A stretch of 64,000 nt of DNA from Paguma larvata (GCA_030068075.1 CM057833.1:49619587-49683586); one strand, 5' to 3'. Shown: positions 45,863 through 56,072, counted from the first letter of the stretch. The notes: generated from the sequence alone by a model not told the origin. Numbers and translations: made by a program.

Positions 45863-46247
45863 ACCAAAATGGAATTTATTCTGAGGAATTTATTCCTCTT
45901 GTAAGCTGCAGTAAGACTTTGTCTTTATTAAGTCCTGTTCACACTCCGCTTTGTTTTATAATTCATTGTGTATATGCTTGTCTCCCTCAGTAGATTTCAA
46001 GCTCCTCAACAGCAAGAAACGTCGTGTTCACATAGGCACCTGGCCAACTCAGTATTTAGCCATGACTCAAAGATTAAACATTTTCAAAACTAGGGTAGAT
46101 TTATTTTGAAACTGGTATTTGTCATTCAATGGTACAAACTTTGTGACCTTAAGTAAATAATAATTTTCAACTAAGCACTGGGACTTAATAAATACGATCC
46201 TTCCTAGCTTCTGTGTTTCTGTAGAGAAGTCAAAAAGAATAAATATC
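45863..46247. other. Unique sequence
   Basis: An L2-like end (GCTTGTCTCCCTCAGTAG) near 45976. No gene. Confidence 0.35.
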
Positions 46248-46262
46248 AAGAGGTGTTCTCCT

Positions 46263-46475
46263 GGGGCGCCTGGGTGGCTCAGTCAGTTAAGCCAACTTTG
46301 ACTCAGGTCATAATCTTGTAGTTTGTGAGTTTGAGCCCTGTGTTGGGCTCTGTGCTGACAGCTCAGAGCCTGGAGCCTCCATCAGATTCTGTGTCTCCCC
46401 TCTCTCTGCCCCTCACATGCTCATGCTCATGCTGTCTCTGTGTCTCAATAAAAATGTTTAACAAAAATTAAGAAA
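46263..46475 (+). mobile_element. Felid SINE (plus)
   Basis: GGGGCGCCTGGGTGGCTCAGTC head is exact consensus. A short deletion removes the GCG(T)CCG step. AGAGGTGTT(T)CTC flanks both sides. Confidence 0.93.
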
Positions 46476-46500
46476 AGAGAGGTGTTTCTCTTGTGGCAGC

Positions 46501-46701
46501 TTTTTTTTCTTTTTAAGTTAATTTATTATTGAGAGAGACAGAGAGACAGCACAAATAGGGGGAGGGGCAGAGACAGCAAATCTCAAGCAGGCTCCACACT
46601 GCCAGCGCAGAGCCTAATGCAAGATCTGAACTCAATAACTGTGAGATCATGACCTGAGCCGAAGTCAAGAGTCAGGCTTGAGTGAGTCACTCAGGTGCCC
46701 C
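46501..46701 (-). mobile_element. Felid SINE, minus orientation
   Basis: Poly(T), GA tract, ATCATGACCTGAGCCGAAGTC, terminal GTCACTCAGGTGCCCC. Confidence 0.9.
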
Positions 46702-46739
46702 ATTGTGGTTGCCTTTTTACTCTAAAATATATCAGTCTA

Positions 46740-46960
46740 AGGGTACCTGGGCGGCTCACTCATTAGCATCTGACTTGGGCTCAGGTCATGATCTCACAGT
46801 TGGTGAGTTCAAGTCTCACATCAGATGAACTGAGCCAGCTTCGGGTGAGCACAAGAGCCCTGCTTTGGGTAAAAACACAAGCCCCTGAGGGAGCCCCGCC
46901 TCTCTCCCTCTCTCTCTGCCCCTTGTTCACTTGCACCCTCTCTCTCCCTAAAAAAAAATG
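46740..46960 (+). mobile_element. Felid SINE with foreign-looking centre
   Basis: Head GGGTACCTGGGCGGCTCACTC and CT-rich 3' part are SINE. The centre from about 46824 to 46900 (GAACTGAGCCAGCTTCGGGTG, AAAACACAAGCCCCTGAGGG) does not match the family body. Confidence 0.8.
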
Positions 46961-47452
46961 TATATTATCAGTTTAATATAAACTACAGCTTTTGTGACAT
47001 CAAGGTTTAATATTAATATCAACTTAATATTAAGTTAGTAATCCCTTTATATTTATAAGATAAAATACGGCTTATAAATTATTTGTAAATGTAGCAGTAA
47101 GAAAAAAATCATTCAAAATTTCATCATCTAAAGGCAACTACTGTTGATACTTTCACCTGTATTTCTTGATATCTTTTCTTCTAAGTGTTGTTTTTCATTT
47201 GTTCATTTGCAAGAGTTGTGATTATTTTACAAACATAACTTTTTAGCCAGCTTTTTTTCACTTGCCATTTAAACATGAAGCACATTTCCATATTACTATG
47301 CACTATTCATAAACATTATTTGAATCTTCCCCTAGTTCAAAGTTTGAGATCTGAATTTTGGTTCAAGTGACAAACTGCCAGTATTAGACTCTTCTTTCTC
47401 CAGGCTCACCGAATTCTGTGTCCTAACATCCAAAAAAGTTAATGATTTTCTG
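46961..47452. other. Unique AT-rich sequence
   Basis: Nothing recognised except L2-like words near 47150. Confidence 0.3.
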
Positions 47453-47703
47453 AGACAGAGAGGGAGGAAGGGGAGAGGGAGAGAGAGAAAGAGAGAGACT
47501 TTATTTATTTATTAAATGTTTCTTTATTTTGAGAGAGACAGAAATTGGGGGGGGGAGGGGTGCAGAGAAAGAAGTAGAATCCCAAGCAAGCTCCATGTTG
47601 TCAGCTCAGAGCCCAATGCAGGGCTCGATCCTACAAACTGTGGGATCATGACCCAGGCCAAAATCAAGAGTCGAACCCTCAACTGACTAAGCCACCCAGA
47701 CTC
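47453..47703 (-). mobile_element. Felid SINE preceded by an extra GA-rich tract
   Basis: A GA-rich stretch at 47453-47498 is followed by TTTATTTATTTATTAAATG and a second GA tract, then the inverted body ending AAGCCACCCAGAC. Confidence 0.85.
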
Positions 47704-48417
47704 TCTGAGAGAGGCTATATTTAAATTCAGTAGAATCTGAAATTGGATCAGGCTAAAATTTAAACTAACAGAAGTAATGTTTCTGAGCCATATTTAACCT
47801 GCTGTCTTTCCCTGGAAAGCAGTGTAAGGTAGAAAGAAAAGCATAGGTTTTTAAAAAAATAATTGGAAAAATAGTTAATTTTCATAAAAATGGAAGGAAT
47901 AAAAAGGAGAAAGAAAAATGTGAATTGTGAGGTCATACTGACTGGAGTTCAAATCATCTAAAAGCTGAGAAATGTTAGACAAGCCAAAGAGTGTAATATT
48001 TTCTGCCTATAGGGTTCCAGGTGCTTTAAACACATCGGTTATGTGACTAGCCCCAAGCAAGAGGAATCATTGTTCTAGGTCCCCAAGCCTTAGAGGGCTG
48101 CACATATAATATATCCACAAAAACCATATTAAATGCACAAAAGTGTCTTTATCATTCTTTAACTGGTTCTCAGCACTAACTCATAATATTTGTTCTTATG
48201 ACTAATATTGTTTAGGCCCCAAGAAAATGATTCTCACATCCTTTGCCCTGCATAATGCAACAGTGTTAAAATGCTGTAATGGTTTTGAACTTTGCTGGTG
48301 GCAACATCAAAGATAAACAATGCCTCAGGGTATGGAGGGGATGTGAGTGGGAAATGCTTAGGTAAGAAAAAAAAAAAAGAATTAACTTGTCAAATCCTTT
48401 CTCTCAGAAAGCATGAA
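47704..48417. other. Unique sequence
   Basis: No exon or named repeat is recognised. Confidence 0.35.
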
Positions 48418-48449
48418 TGCAATAGATTTTTTTTTTTTTGCAATAGATT
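48418..48449 (-). mobile_element. Poly(T)-only insertion with 11-bp target duplication
   Basis: TGCAATAGATT (48418-48428), ten T, then TGCAATAGATT again (48439-48449). The layout equals a retroposon insertion in which only poly(A) (minus strand) was copied. Confidence 0.7.
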
Positions 48450-48575
48450 CTTGAATAGCAAACAATCATTTTACCATAAAGCTAGTCATTCACTTTCTTG
48501 CTTCAGTTCCTATTCCATTTTGTTGTTCCAAGATACTTAAGAGTCAGCATATTTGCAACAATTGTATTAGGTGAC

Positions 48576-49380
48576 TGTGGTAGATCTTTTTAAAATGGCC
48601 TCCAATGCTCCCTGCTTCCTTGTGTGCATGCCCTTTTGTAATCATCTCTCCTCCAGTATGGGCTAGTTGTAGTGGATTGTTTCTAATATGTAGAATACAA
48701 CAACAGTGATGAGATAATACCGCTATGACTTCTGGGGCACCTGGGTGGCTCAGTTGGTTAAGTGTCTGACTCTGGATTTTGGCTTAGGTCATGATCTCAC
48801 GGTTTGTGGGACTGAGCCCCTGCATCAGGCTCAGCACGGACAGTGGAGAGCTTGCTTGGGATTCTCTCTTTCCCGCTAGTGCTTGTTCTCTCTCTCTCAA
48901 AATAAATAAATTTGAAAAAAAGATTCTCTCTCTTTCCCTCTGTCCTTCTCCTCTGCTCACATACACACTCTCTCTCTAATTAAAAAAAAATGGACTATGA
49001 CTTCTATTTTGCTAGCCGACTCTTTCTAGTGCTTCTTGGCTCACATGTTTTGAAGAAACAAGATGCTTTGTGGCAAAGAAATGAGAGTGGCTATGACCAA
49101 TAGCCAGTGAGGAACTAAGGCCCTTAGTCCAACAAAGAACTGAATCCTGTCAACAACCACTGAAATGAAATTGGAAGCACGTTCTTCCCCAGTCATGCCT
49201 TCAGATGGGTCCATAGACCTTGGCCATCACCTTGATTACAACCTTGATGGCAACCAGGAAGCAACGACCCAGCTAAGTTATGCCCAGATTACTAATTCCC
49301 CCAAACTGAGAAATAATAAATGTTGTTCTTTAAAACCACCAAGAAATAGGTAAGTTGTAATACAGAATTCATAATTAACA
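48576..49380 (+). mobile_element. MaLR/MLT-type LTR, interrupted by a SINE
   Basis: TGTGGTAGATC start, TGTGTGCATGCCCTTTTG, then after the SINE CTATTTTGCTAGCCGACTC, TTCTTCCCCAGTCATGCC and TTAAAACCACCAAGAAATAGG. Parallel in layout to the LTR at 26993-27592 (which shares TTGCTAGCCGATTC and TTCCCCAGTCAAACCCCAGA). Confidence 0.7.
48734..48994 (+). mobile_element. Felid SINE with a duplicated 3' tail
   Basis: A normal SINE ends in AAATAAATAAATTTGAAAAAAA at about 48920 but is followed by a second GATTCTCTCTCTTTCCCTC...CTCTCTCTAATT and a second A9 tail. A perfect 11-bp duplication CTATGACTTCT (48723-48733, 48995-49005) encloses everything, so both tails entered in one event. Confidence 0.9.
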
Positions 49381-49770
49381 CGGTGGCTATTTAATATTTT
49401 GTAGTTCAAAACATTATATATTAGTCTTATCCGTGTGTGTATGTGTATATAAACCTATATATGTAGATCTAAACATAAAAAGTACATTTTACTTAGCATA
49501 AATACATGATCAGTGATGTTGAACACTATTTCAGTGCTTATTGACTACCTGGACATATCCTTTGGAGAAGTGTGTATTCAAGTCCTTTGCCTATCTTTTA
49601 ACTAGATTGTTGTCTTTTTGTTGCTGATTTGTAAATTCTTTATATATTCTGGATTCTAGACCTTTATCAGATATATAACTTGCAAATATTTTTTCCATTC
49701 TGTGGACTCTTCTCACTTTCTTCAGAATGTCCTTTTATGCATGAAAGTTTTTAATTTTGATGCTGTCCAA

Positions 49771-49993
49771 TTTTTTTTTTAATTTTTAAAAAATGTTTAT
49801 TTATTTTTGAGAGAGACAGAGACAGAACACGAGAGAGGAGGGGCAGAGAGAGAGGGAGACAGAGAATCTGAAGCAGGCTCCAGGCTCTGAGCTGTCAGCA
49901 CAGAGCCTGATACAGGGCTCAAACTCACGATCAGTGAGATCATGACCTGGGCTAAAATGGGACGTTTAACTGACTGAGCCACACATGTGCCCC
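49771..49993 (-). mobile_element. Felid SINE inside the L1
   Basis: Poly(T), GA tract, inverted body ending GAGCCACACATGTGCCCC. Confidence 0.92.
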
Positions 49994-50150
49994 AAAGATT
50001 TATTTATTTTTGAGAGACAGAGTACAACCCGGAAGGACCAGAGAGAGGGGGACCAAAGGTACGAAGCAGGTTATGTGCTGACAGCAGCGAGTCCAACTCA
50101 GGGCTTAAACATGATCTTGACATGAGCCGAAGTTGGAAGCTCAACCTCAT
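49994..50150 (-). mobile_element. Truncated felid SINE
   Basis: ATTTATTTATTTTTGAGAGACAG to GTTGGAAGCTCAACCTC. The tRNA-head terminus is missing. Confidence 0.8.
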
Positions 50151-50290
50151 ACTTTTTAAAGGCTAAATAATATTACACTGTATCTATATACATTTTGCTT
50201 ATTCATTCACCTGTGGATGAATACTTGGGCTGCTTCCACCTTTTAGCTATTGTAAATAATGCTGCTATGACCAGGGTGTACAGCACGAAC

Positions 50291-51239
50291 TGCTTTTTGT
50301 TAGAGAGAGAGAAAAAACTTTTCCCAGAAGCTCTCTAGCAAATTTTCCCTCACATCTCATTGCCTGGAATTGTGTCACATATTCATGCCTAAACCAAGAG
50401 AAAAGAGCCACAATGTTTAATCAGGGTCTAAACTTTAGGCAAATCATAATTTATGTCTTGTGGGGTTTGAGGAGGGAGTAGTCCTCCCCGGAAGCTCTGG
50501 GCTGTAAGAAGGATGGTAGTTTCCATTATAAAAGGATGTAAGTGTAAGCAAGTCAGTTATACTCTCTGCTGCAAAGAGTAGTGAAGGTGACACACAGGTT
50601 AAAGTGAATCTCAGATTTATATAGAATTTCTGTTTTGAAACTCTGAGGCTGGTGAATATACCTCATATTCTGCATCCTTGGCCATCATTTTCCTTTTTAT
50701 GTTCTCACCTGTGCTTCCTCCTTTCCCCTCACCCAATCCTCTTTCTCCTTTTCTCCCTCTGAAATCTTGCCATTCCTTCTTTCGTGCTCTAATTTGCTAA
50801 AACCTGGTTCTCCTCACAGAATTCTTATTTCACATCCTGGTTTTAAGGAATGCTGACGTTTCTCTGAATTTGGTCTCCCTGAAACTTTCTTGAATTTATG
50901 TGAGGTTGTGTTTTTTTTTGTCTTTTTGTTCTCCTTTATTCATGCACACCAGGCCCATAGATGAATTCAGCTTTCTCCTCATTCTGTAATCCTCTGCTCT
51001 TCTGTAAAATTCCTGTTCCCTGAAGGATTTCAAGACATTTGTATACACTATTCTTTACCTTACCTCGTTTCTGGCTAGGAGCTTACATTTCTATCTACCT
51101 AGCTCACAAATCTTATCAATGCCCATGTTTTTTTCAATTGTTATTTAATCACTCCTAAAGGCATATATATATTGAGCTCAAATCTTCCTCTTAAGCTTCA
51201 TATCTAACTGTCTCCTGGGAATAGCCATCTGACAACTCT
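50291..51239. other. Unique CT-rich sequence
   Basis: L2-like words near 50960-51070 (GGCCCATAGATGAATTC, TACATTTCTATCTACC). No exon. Confidence 0.35.
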
Positions 51240-51248
51240 TAAGCATTC

Positions 51249-51720
51249 CTTTTTTTTTTTTTTAAGATTTTATTTATTTATTTATTTTTTGAGAGAGAGA
51301 GAGAAACAGCACAAGTTGGAGAAGGGCAGTGAGAAGGAGAGAGAGAATCCCAAGCAGGCTCCACACTGTCAGCACAGAGCCCAATGAAAGACTCGAACTT
51401 ACTAACTGTGAGATCATGACCCTAGTCGAAATCTCGAGCTGGACGCTCAACCAACTGAGTCACCCAGGTGTCCCTATTTATTTTTTTATTTTAAAAATAG
51501 GCTTCATGCCCAGTGTGAAGCCCAAACACAGGCCTTAAACTCACTACCTTGAGATCAAGACCTGAGCCGAGATCAAGAGTCAGATGCTCAACCGACTGAG
51601 CCACCCAGGTGCCCCTTGAGATTTTATTTTTAAATAATCTCTACACCCAGTGTAGGGGTTGAACTCACAATCCTGAGATCAAAAGTAGCATGCTCTTCCA
51701 ACTGAGCTAGCCAGGCACCC
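51249..51720 (-). mobile_element. Stack of three inverted SINEs inside one target duplication
   Basis: A felid-type SINE (51249-51474), an older SINE (51475-51615) and a second older SINE (51616-51720) lie in the same orientation. TAAGCATTC (51240-51248) and TAAGCACTC (51721-51729) bracket the whole block. The rightmost element therefore landed first and the others entered its poly(T) tail. Confidence 0.88.
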
Positions 51721-51729
51721 TAAGCACTC

Positions 51730-52996
51730 GGAGCCCAATGTCTAGAAAATTGGAAAACCAGAAACCTGGAAGTCTTTCTTGATTTCTTCTCCTCTTCACA
51801 CCCCCTCTTGATTCTATTATCCTAATATCTCTAATTCTTTTTGCACTTTCCTTATCACTATTTACTTCAGATTTCCCATTTTTTAACCTGAATTATGAAA
51901 ACAATCTCTTAACTGTTCTTTCCAGCCCAAATAATTCACAATAATACTGCAACCGGCAGTCTAAAATGTCATTGCCTAAATGGTTCCCTAAATAACTAGG
52001 TTAAAATCCATGATTCTTATCATAGTACATGAGACCCTTTTAGGAAATAGCCCCAGTCTGTCTTTCCAGTCTTGTATTGGACCACTCCCTCACTCTTATG
52101 TTCCAGCTATAATGAATTTCTAAGTTATTCTACATTGGTTGAGCCTTCATCTTCTGCAGCTGGCTAATTATTTTTATAGTTTAAGTTATCTCAGGACTTT
52201 CTCCTCTATTGTCCCTCAATTTGAGAGTAACTAACAATCCTTGTTCTCTTAATACCTTGTCTCTTAATTTTTTTTTTCTGAATTCTCTTCATATCTCCAG
52301 GATTTAGCACAGTGCTGGGTGTTTGGTAGGTATAAGCTGTGAATATAGATCCTGTCCTGCATTTTAAGATGAAGCTTTACTTTGCAGCACTTGCTGAATG
52401 TGGCTTTGAAGGGAACAGGAAGATGGAATAATACTGCGTTTAGGAGAGAAGCTGAGTTCACTGAAGTTGCTTTCAAAATTATGGGGATTCTGTGCATGTT
52501 TGTAGTTGAGGTAAAGGGGGCAGTGAAGAAAGAGAGGTTGAAGATGTAGGAGAAGTGACAGAAATAAGGCAATTTGGGAAGGAGAAAAGGTTTTAAGTTT
52601 TCCTCAAAATAATTTTTTAGCTTTTAGAGGCCTACAAGTTATTTGTCTCATCAAGGGCTGAGTTCATTTTATCTAAAGATAATATTCTTGATCAGGGATT
52701 TATGTTACACATTTACTTATTAACAGAACTTTCATCTTTACTTGGGTCCAGAAGGGAGATGGATAAAGAAGTATATTTGGTAGAAGTTAAGAATTAAAAG
52801 TTTACCAACAAAAATCCGGAGTTGTATCACAGTCAATGCTACTAGAATGGCTGCTATGCTTTCAAAGGATAGCAGATGCCTGGGATATGATGACATTTTA
52901 GAAAGGTCTTGACACTTAAGATAAATGTTGTTATATATACCCATACACAGCAGTAAATGCTCTTTCATGATTTTTGAGTGTACCATTTTGATTAAT
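51730..52996. other. Unique sequence
   Basis: L2-like stretch around 51940-52320 (AGCCCCAGTCTGTCTTTCC). The minus frame 52264-52572 (102 codons) crosses it and has no exon support. Confidence 0.35.
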
Positions 52997-53013
52997 CAAA
53001 TATTCTGGTTTTA

Positions 53014-53243
53014 TTTATTTATTTATTTTTTAAATTTTTTTAACATTTATTTATTTTGAGAGACGGAGAGACAGAGCGTGAGCAGGGGAAGGGCAGAGAG
53101 AGAGGCAGACACAGAATCTGAAACAGGCTCCAGGCTCCAAGCCGTCAGCACAGAGCCCGACGCGGGGCTCGAACTCACAGACCGTAAGATCATGACCTGA
53201 GCTGAAGTCAGCCGCTTAACCGACTGAGCCACCCAGGCGCCCC
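53014..53243 (-). mobile_element. Felid SINE, minus orientation, near consensus
   Basis: Perfect 17-bp duplication CAAATATTCTGGTTTTA at 52997-53013 and 53244-53260. The body keeps many CG dinucleotides, a sign of youth. Confidence 0.96.
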
Positions 53244-53630
53244 CAAATATTCTGGTTTTAATACTTATTTTATTATACACCTTAATTACTAATTAAGAAA
53301 ATGAAGCTCAGATGCTAAAAATAGCTTATATTAAAACTACATAGTATGAATAGGGAGGGAGTTTCAGGGCCTCAGATATTACAATGAACTACAAACTCTT
53401 ACGGTGAGTAAGTTACTTTGAACAAAGTACCACGTTAGAGCTAAGAGGGACACAAATATTTAAGATGTGGCTCCCGACTTTTAGAATATGCATTAGCTAT
53501 TGTAGAGTTCCATTTAAGTGATTGCATAAGTGATTTTTAGAAGACAACGTTACACATATTATACCTTCTGCTTTCCATTCTGCTAAAGCTCTCTTATCTT
53601 CTTTTCATTTCCCTTTTAAATCTTTCCTAG

Positions 53631-53670
53631 CTATCAAAGCGATCTGAGCTTCAGAAATAGACTTCAGCAG
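53631..53670 (+). CDS. Candidate 40-nt microexon, gene not recognised
   Basis: A strong acceptor (TTTCCCTTTTAAATCTTTCCTAG) and a strong donor (CAG|GTAAGC) bound 40 bases. One frame is open, reading YQSDLSFRNRLQQ after one carried-in base and ending in phase 0. The other two frames contain stops. Splice-signal quality is the best in the window outside the promoters. I cannot name the protein. Confidence 0.35.
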
Positions 53671-53809
53671 GTAAGCGGAATGCTTTGCTCCTGGCAGCAC
53701 TCACTGTGTATTTGTTGAACTCAAATGAATATCTTGTCCGGGTTGATTTTTGTGTGTTGGCAATTGGCTGAATTAGAAAGTAGAAGGCACATTTAAAAAT
53801 GAGGTGGGA

Positions 53810-54017
53810 GGGGAGCTTGGGTGGCTCAGTTGGTTAGGTGTCTGACTTCAGCTCAAGTCATGACATCACAGTTCATGGGTTCAAGCCCCACATGGGGCTC
53901 TGTGCTGACAGCTCAGTCTGGAGCCTGCTTCAAGATTCTGTGTCCTGCTCTTTCTCTGCCCCTCCCCTACTCTCTCTCTGTCTCTCTCTCACTCTGTCAA
54001 AAATGAACAAACATTAA
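53810..54017 (+). mobile_element. Felid SINE (plus)
   Basis: GGGGAGCTTGGGTGGCTCAG head, AAATGAACAAACATTAAATT tail. AAATGAGG flanks. Confidence 0.92.
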
Positions 54018-54479
54018 ATTTTTTTTAAATGAGGAGAGAATATTGCTGAGTACTGCAGCTGCAAGAAACTCTTTTAAAAACCTACAGTCTGTTACATAAA
54101 TTATGTACTCTTAAACTCTCTTCCACGTTCATTTACACAATTGATCGTTGAAACTACTTTAGAATATGTGTATCAATTATTTAGCATATTTTAAAAGCTT
54201 CCTTAATAACATCTTTAATAAGTGGATGCAATTATGTATTTACTGCAAACAGTTATGAATAACAGATAACCTAATTATAGTTTATCATTACCTCTAATCA
54301 TTCCAATGGAAATGCTTCTTTCACTGCATTTGTATTGTTTTGGTGCATGAGTATGGAAAGCAGCAGATTGTTTTCTGTGATCGTAGATTTTAAGTATTTA
54401 CTTGCTAGTGCTGCATAATTTAGCACACTGGAGTTGGAAAGCAGTTTGTATGGTAGTGGATGCTATGTCTGTGTTACAG
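54018..54479. other. Unique AT-rich sequence
   Basis: No repeat recognised. Confidence 0.3.
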
Positions 54480-54523
54480 AACGCAGTTACCCTCTGTGAC
54501 TTCTATGTGAGGTTATAAACATG
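54480..54523 (+). other. Weak candidate 44-nt exon with stops in all frames
   Basis: Acceptor CTGTGTTACAG and donor ATG|GTAAGT bound 44 bases. If joined in phase 0 after 53670 it would add NAVTLCDFYVRL and a stop, so it could only be a terminal-codon or non-coding exon. May be chance. Confidence 0.15.
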
Positions 54524-54525
54524 GT

Positions 54526-55022
54526 AAGTGTTCTTCTCCATTTTTCCTACCAATTAAAATCTGTTTTGCTGTAAATCCACAGAAAACCAATGTTAATGGT
54601 ATATGTCAATTTTATTTTGTAAAATTACCACATTGTTTAAGAATTCAAGCATTGTTTCTCATGGCCTATCAGTGCACAATATAAAAAATAAAATATATTC
54701 ATTCCTGGTAATCCAAATCTTTATGAAAGTAACAAAAAGGCATCCAGACAGCTTTTTCGATGCATGCTGTCTGTCCTAAGAAGTCGAAACAAAGTCCTGT
54801 ATTTTAAAATACAAAACCACAGCCTATCTAATGAGGCAGGAAAAATTATTTTGTTTGTTAACTCTAATAAATGTTACATTTATGATCTTGCTATATCCTC
54901 TGCGTGATGGGTTACTTCACTGCCCTATCACGTAACAGAAAATAAATAGTTCCAGCTACCTGTTTTTGTAGAAATAATAATGAAAATAATCCAAATCATT
55001 AACATGTTTTTTAACATGTTAA
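54526..55022. other. Unique AT-rich sequence
   Basis: Nothing recognised. Confidence 0.3.
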
Positions 55023-55036
55023 AAAAGTGAAAAACA

Positions 55037-55232
55037 TTAAAAAAATGTTTATTTATATTTGAGAGCGCACAAGCAGGGGACGGACAGAGACGGGCGTGGG
55101 GGTGGGGGGGTAGGGGTGGAGGTGGGGACAAAGGATCCAAAGAGGGCTCTGCGCTGTCAGCAGAGATGTGGGGCTTGAACTCACGAACAGTGAGCTCATG
55201 ACCTGACCTCAACCGAGTTACCCAGTCACCCG
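55037..55232 (-). mobile_element. Felid SINE with a G-rich tract
   Basis: 16-bp duplication AAAAGTGAAAAACATT (55023-55038, 55233-55248, overlapping the tail). The usual GA tract has become a GGGG-rich block at 55091-55128. Confidence 0.92.
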
Positions 55233-55357
55233 AAAAGTGAAAAACATTTTAAAATTTAATTTTTAACTTTCAACTCTGCATTCCCAAAGGTTTCCTTTCC
55301 CTTGTGGGCACATAGTCCGGTAGTACAGACTGTTAATATTTTACTCCCAGGTCTTAC

Positions 55358-55540
55358 TATAATTTCCTATGCAGTTCAGGAGCATGTCTGGTAGTCCTTG
55401 TTCCAATGCAATCTTTCAGCACTGCAAAACGACCTAGGATTACATTTTCCAGTACTTCAGTATTTCCCTCATACTCCTTATAAGTGTGGATAAAAATTTC
55501 CATTCCATAAAACGCCTTTATACCGTCCTGTGTTTCGATC
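55358..55540 (-). CDS. Candidate 61-codon coding exon on the minus strand
   Basis: On the minus strand a pyrimidine-rich acceptor (TTTTCCACATTCCTATTATTTTTCAAG in overlapping runs) ends at 55541 and a donor (TTATA|GTAAGA) follows 55358. The 183 bases are open in one frame only, carrying a protein-like, mixed-charge peptide (IETQDGIKAFYGMEIFIHTY, then KEYEGNTEVLENVILGRFAV). It lies about 300 bp left of the ZNF143-type promoter, where the second exon of a leftward gene would be. I do not recognise the family. It could also be an old processed fragment. Confidence 0.35.
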
Positions 55541-55801
55541 CTTGAAAAATAATAGGAATGTGGAAAATGAGCGCACACATTCCTTAATATTTTGTTAAGT
55601 ATTTATCTATTAGTCTCAACTATAGCTTGGCTTAGAGAACCTTCACAACAGGATAGAAGGGATTATGGGTATCCTCAAAGTGGGGTTTGGTAGGAAGGTC
55701 TACATTATTACAAGAAATTTAGTGACTAAATTTCTTTTTAGTGTTTTCAGAAAACACATCTGGGATCTCAGAATGTCAGATGAAAATTGAAGAAAGCGAG
55801 G

Positions 55802-55829
55802 CGCAGTGCATATTGGGTCTTGTAGTTCC
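55802..55829 (-). promoter_or_regulatory. ZNF143/Staf-type site (SBS2-like)
   Basis: On the minus strand it reads ACTACAA..CCCA.TATGCACTGCG, which fits the extended ACTACAATTCCCA...TGCA..GCG element bound by ZNF143/THAP11. Confidence 0.8.
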
Positions 55830-55857
55830 ACGCCGAAGGAGACGGTGCGGTGTGGCG

Positions 55858-55880
55858 TTGCAGGCTGGGAGTTGAAGTAC
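55858..55880 (-). promoter_or_regulatory. Second, weaker ZNF143-type site
   Basis: Minus strand ACTTCAACTCCCAGCCTGC resembles ACTACAATTCCCAGCATGC. It lies 28 bases from the first site in the same orientation. Confidence 0.6.
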
Positions 55881-56072
55881 AATTGTTCAGCGGCACCTCA
55901 AAGCAGGCATAATGTGGGTTGTCTATTAGAGACATTGCTTACAGAAAGATACTTTCCCTTGGCTCTGCACTTGCCCTATTCGTGACCTAGGGGGTGGGAT
56001 GGCAAAGAGCGGAGGAAAAGGGATGGATGAAGTGAGTGGGTCGCGGGCCTGTGCGCTGCTGATATTGCTATC

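Larger units (their letters stand above)
49515..50290 (-). mobile_element. Old L1 3' segment, minus, interrupted by SINEs
   Basis: GAGAAGTGTGTATTCAAGTCC, TTTGTTGCTGATTTGTAAATTC and ATTCACCTGTGGATGAATAC are inverted L1 words. Interrupted at 49771-50150. Confidence 0.85.

Noticed and set aside
52264..52572. 102-codon minus-strand frame
   Set aside because: Lies across old L2-like sequence with no acceptor or donor in the right place.
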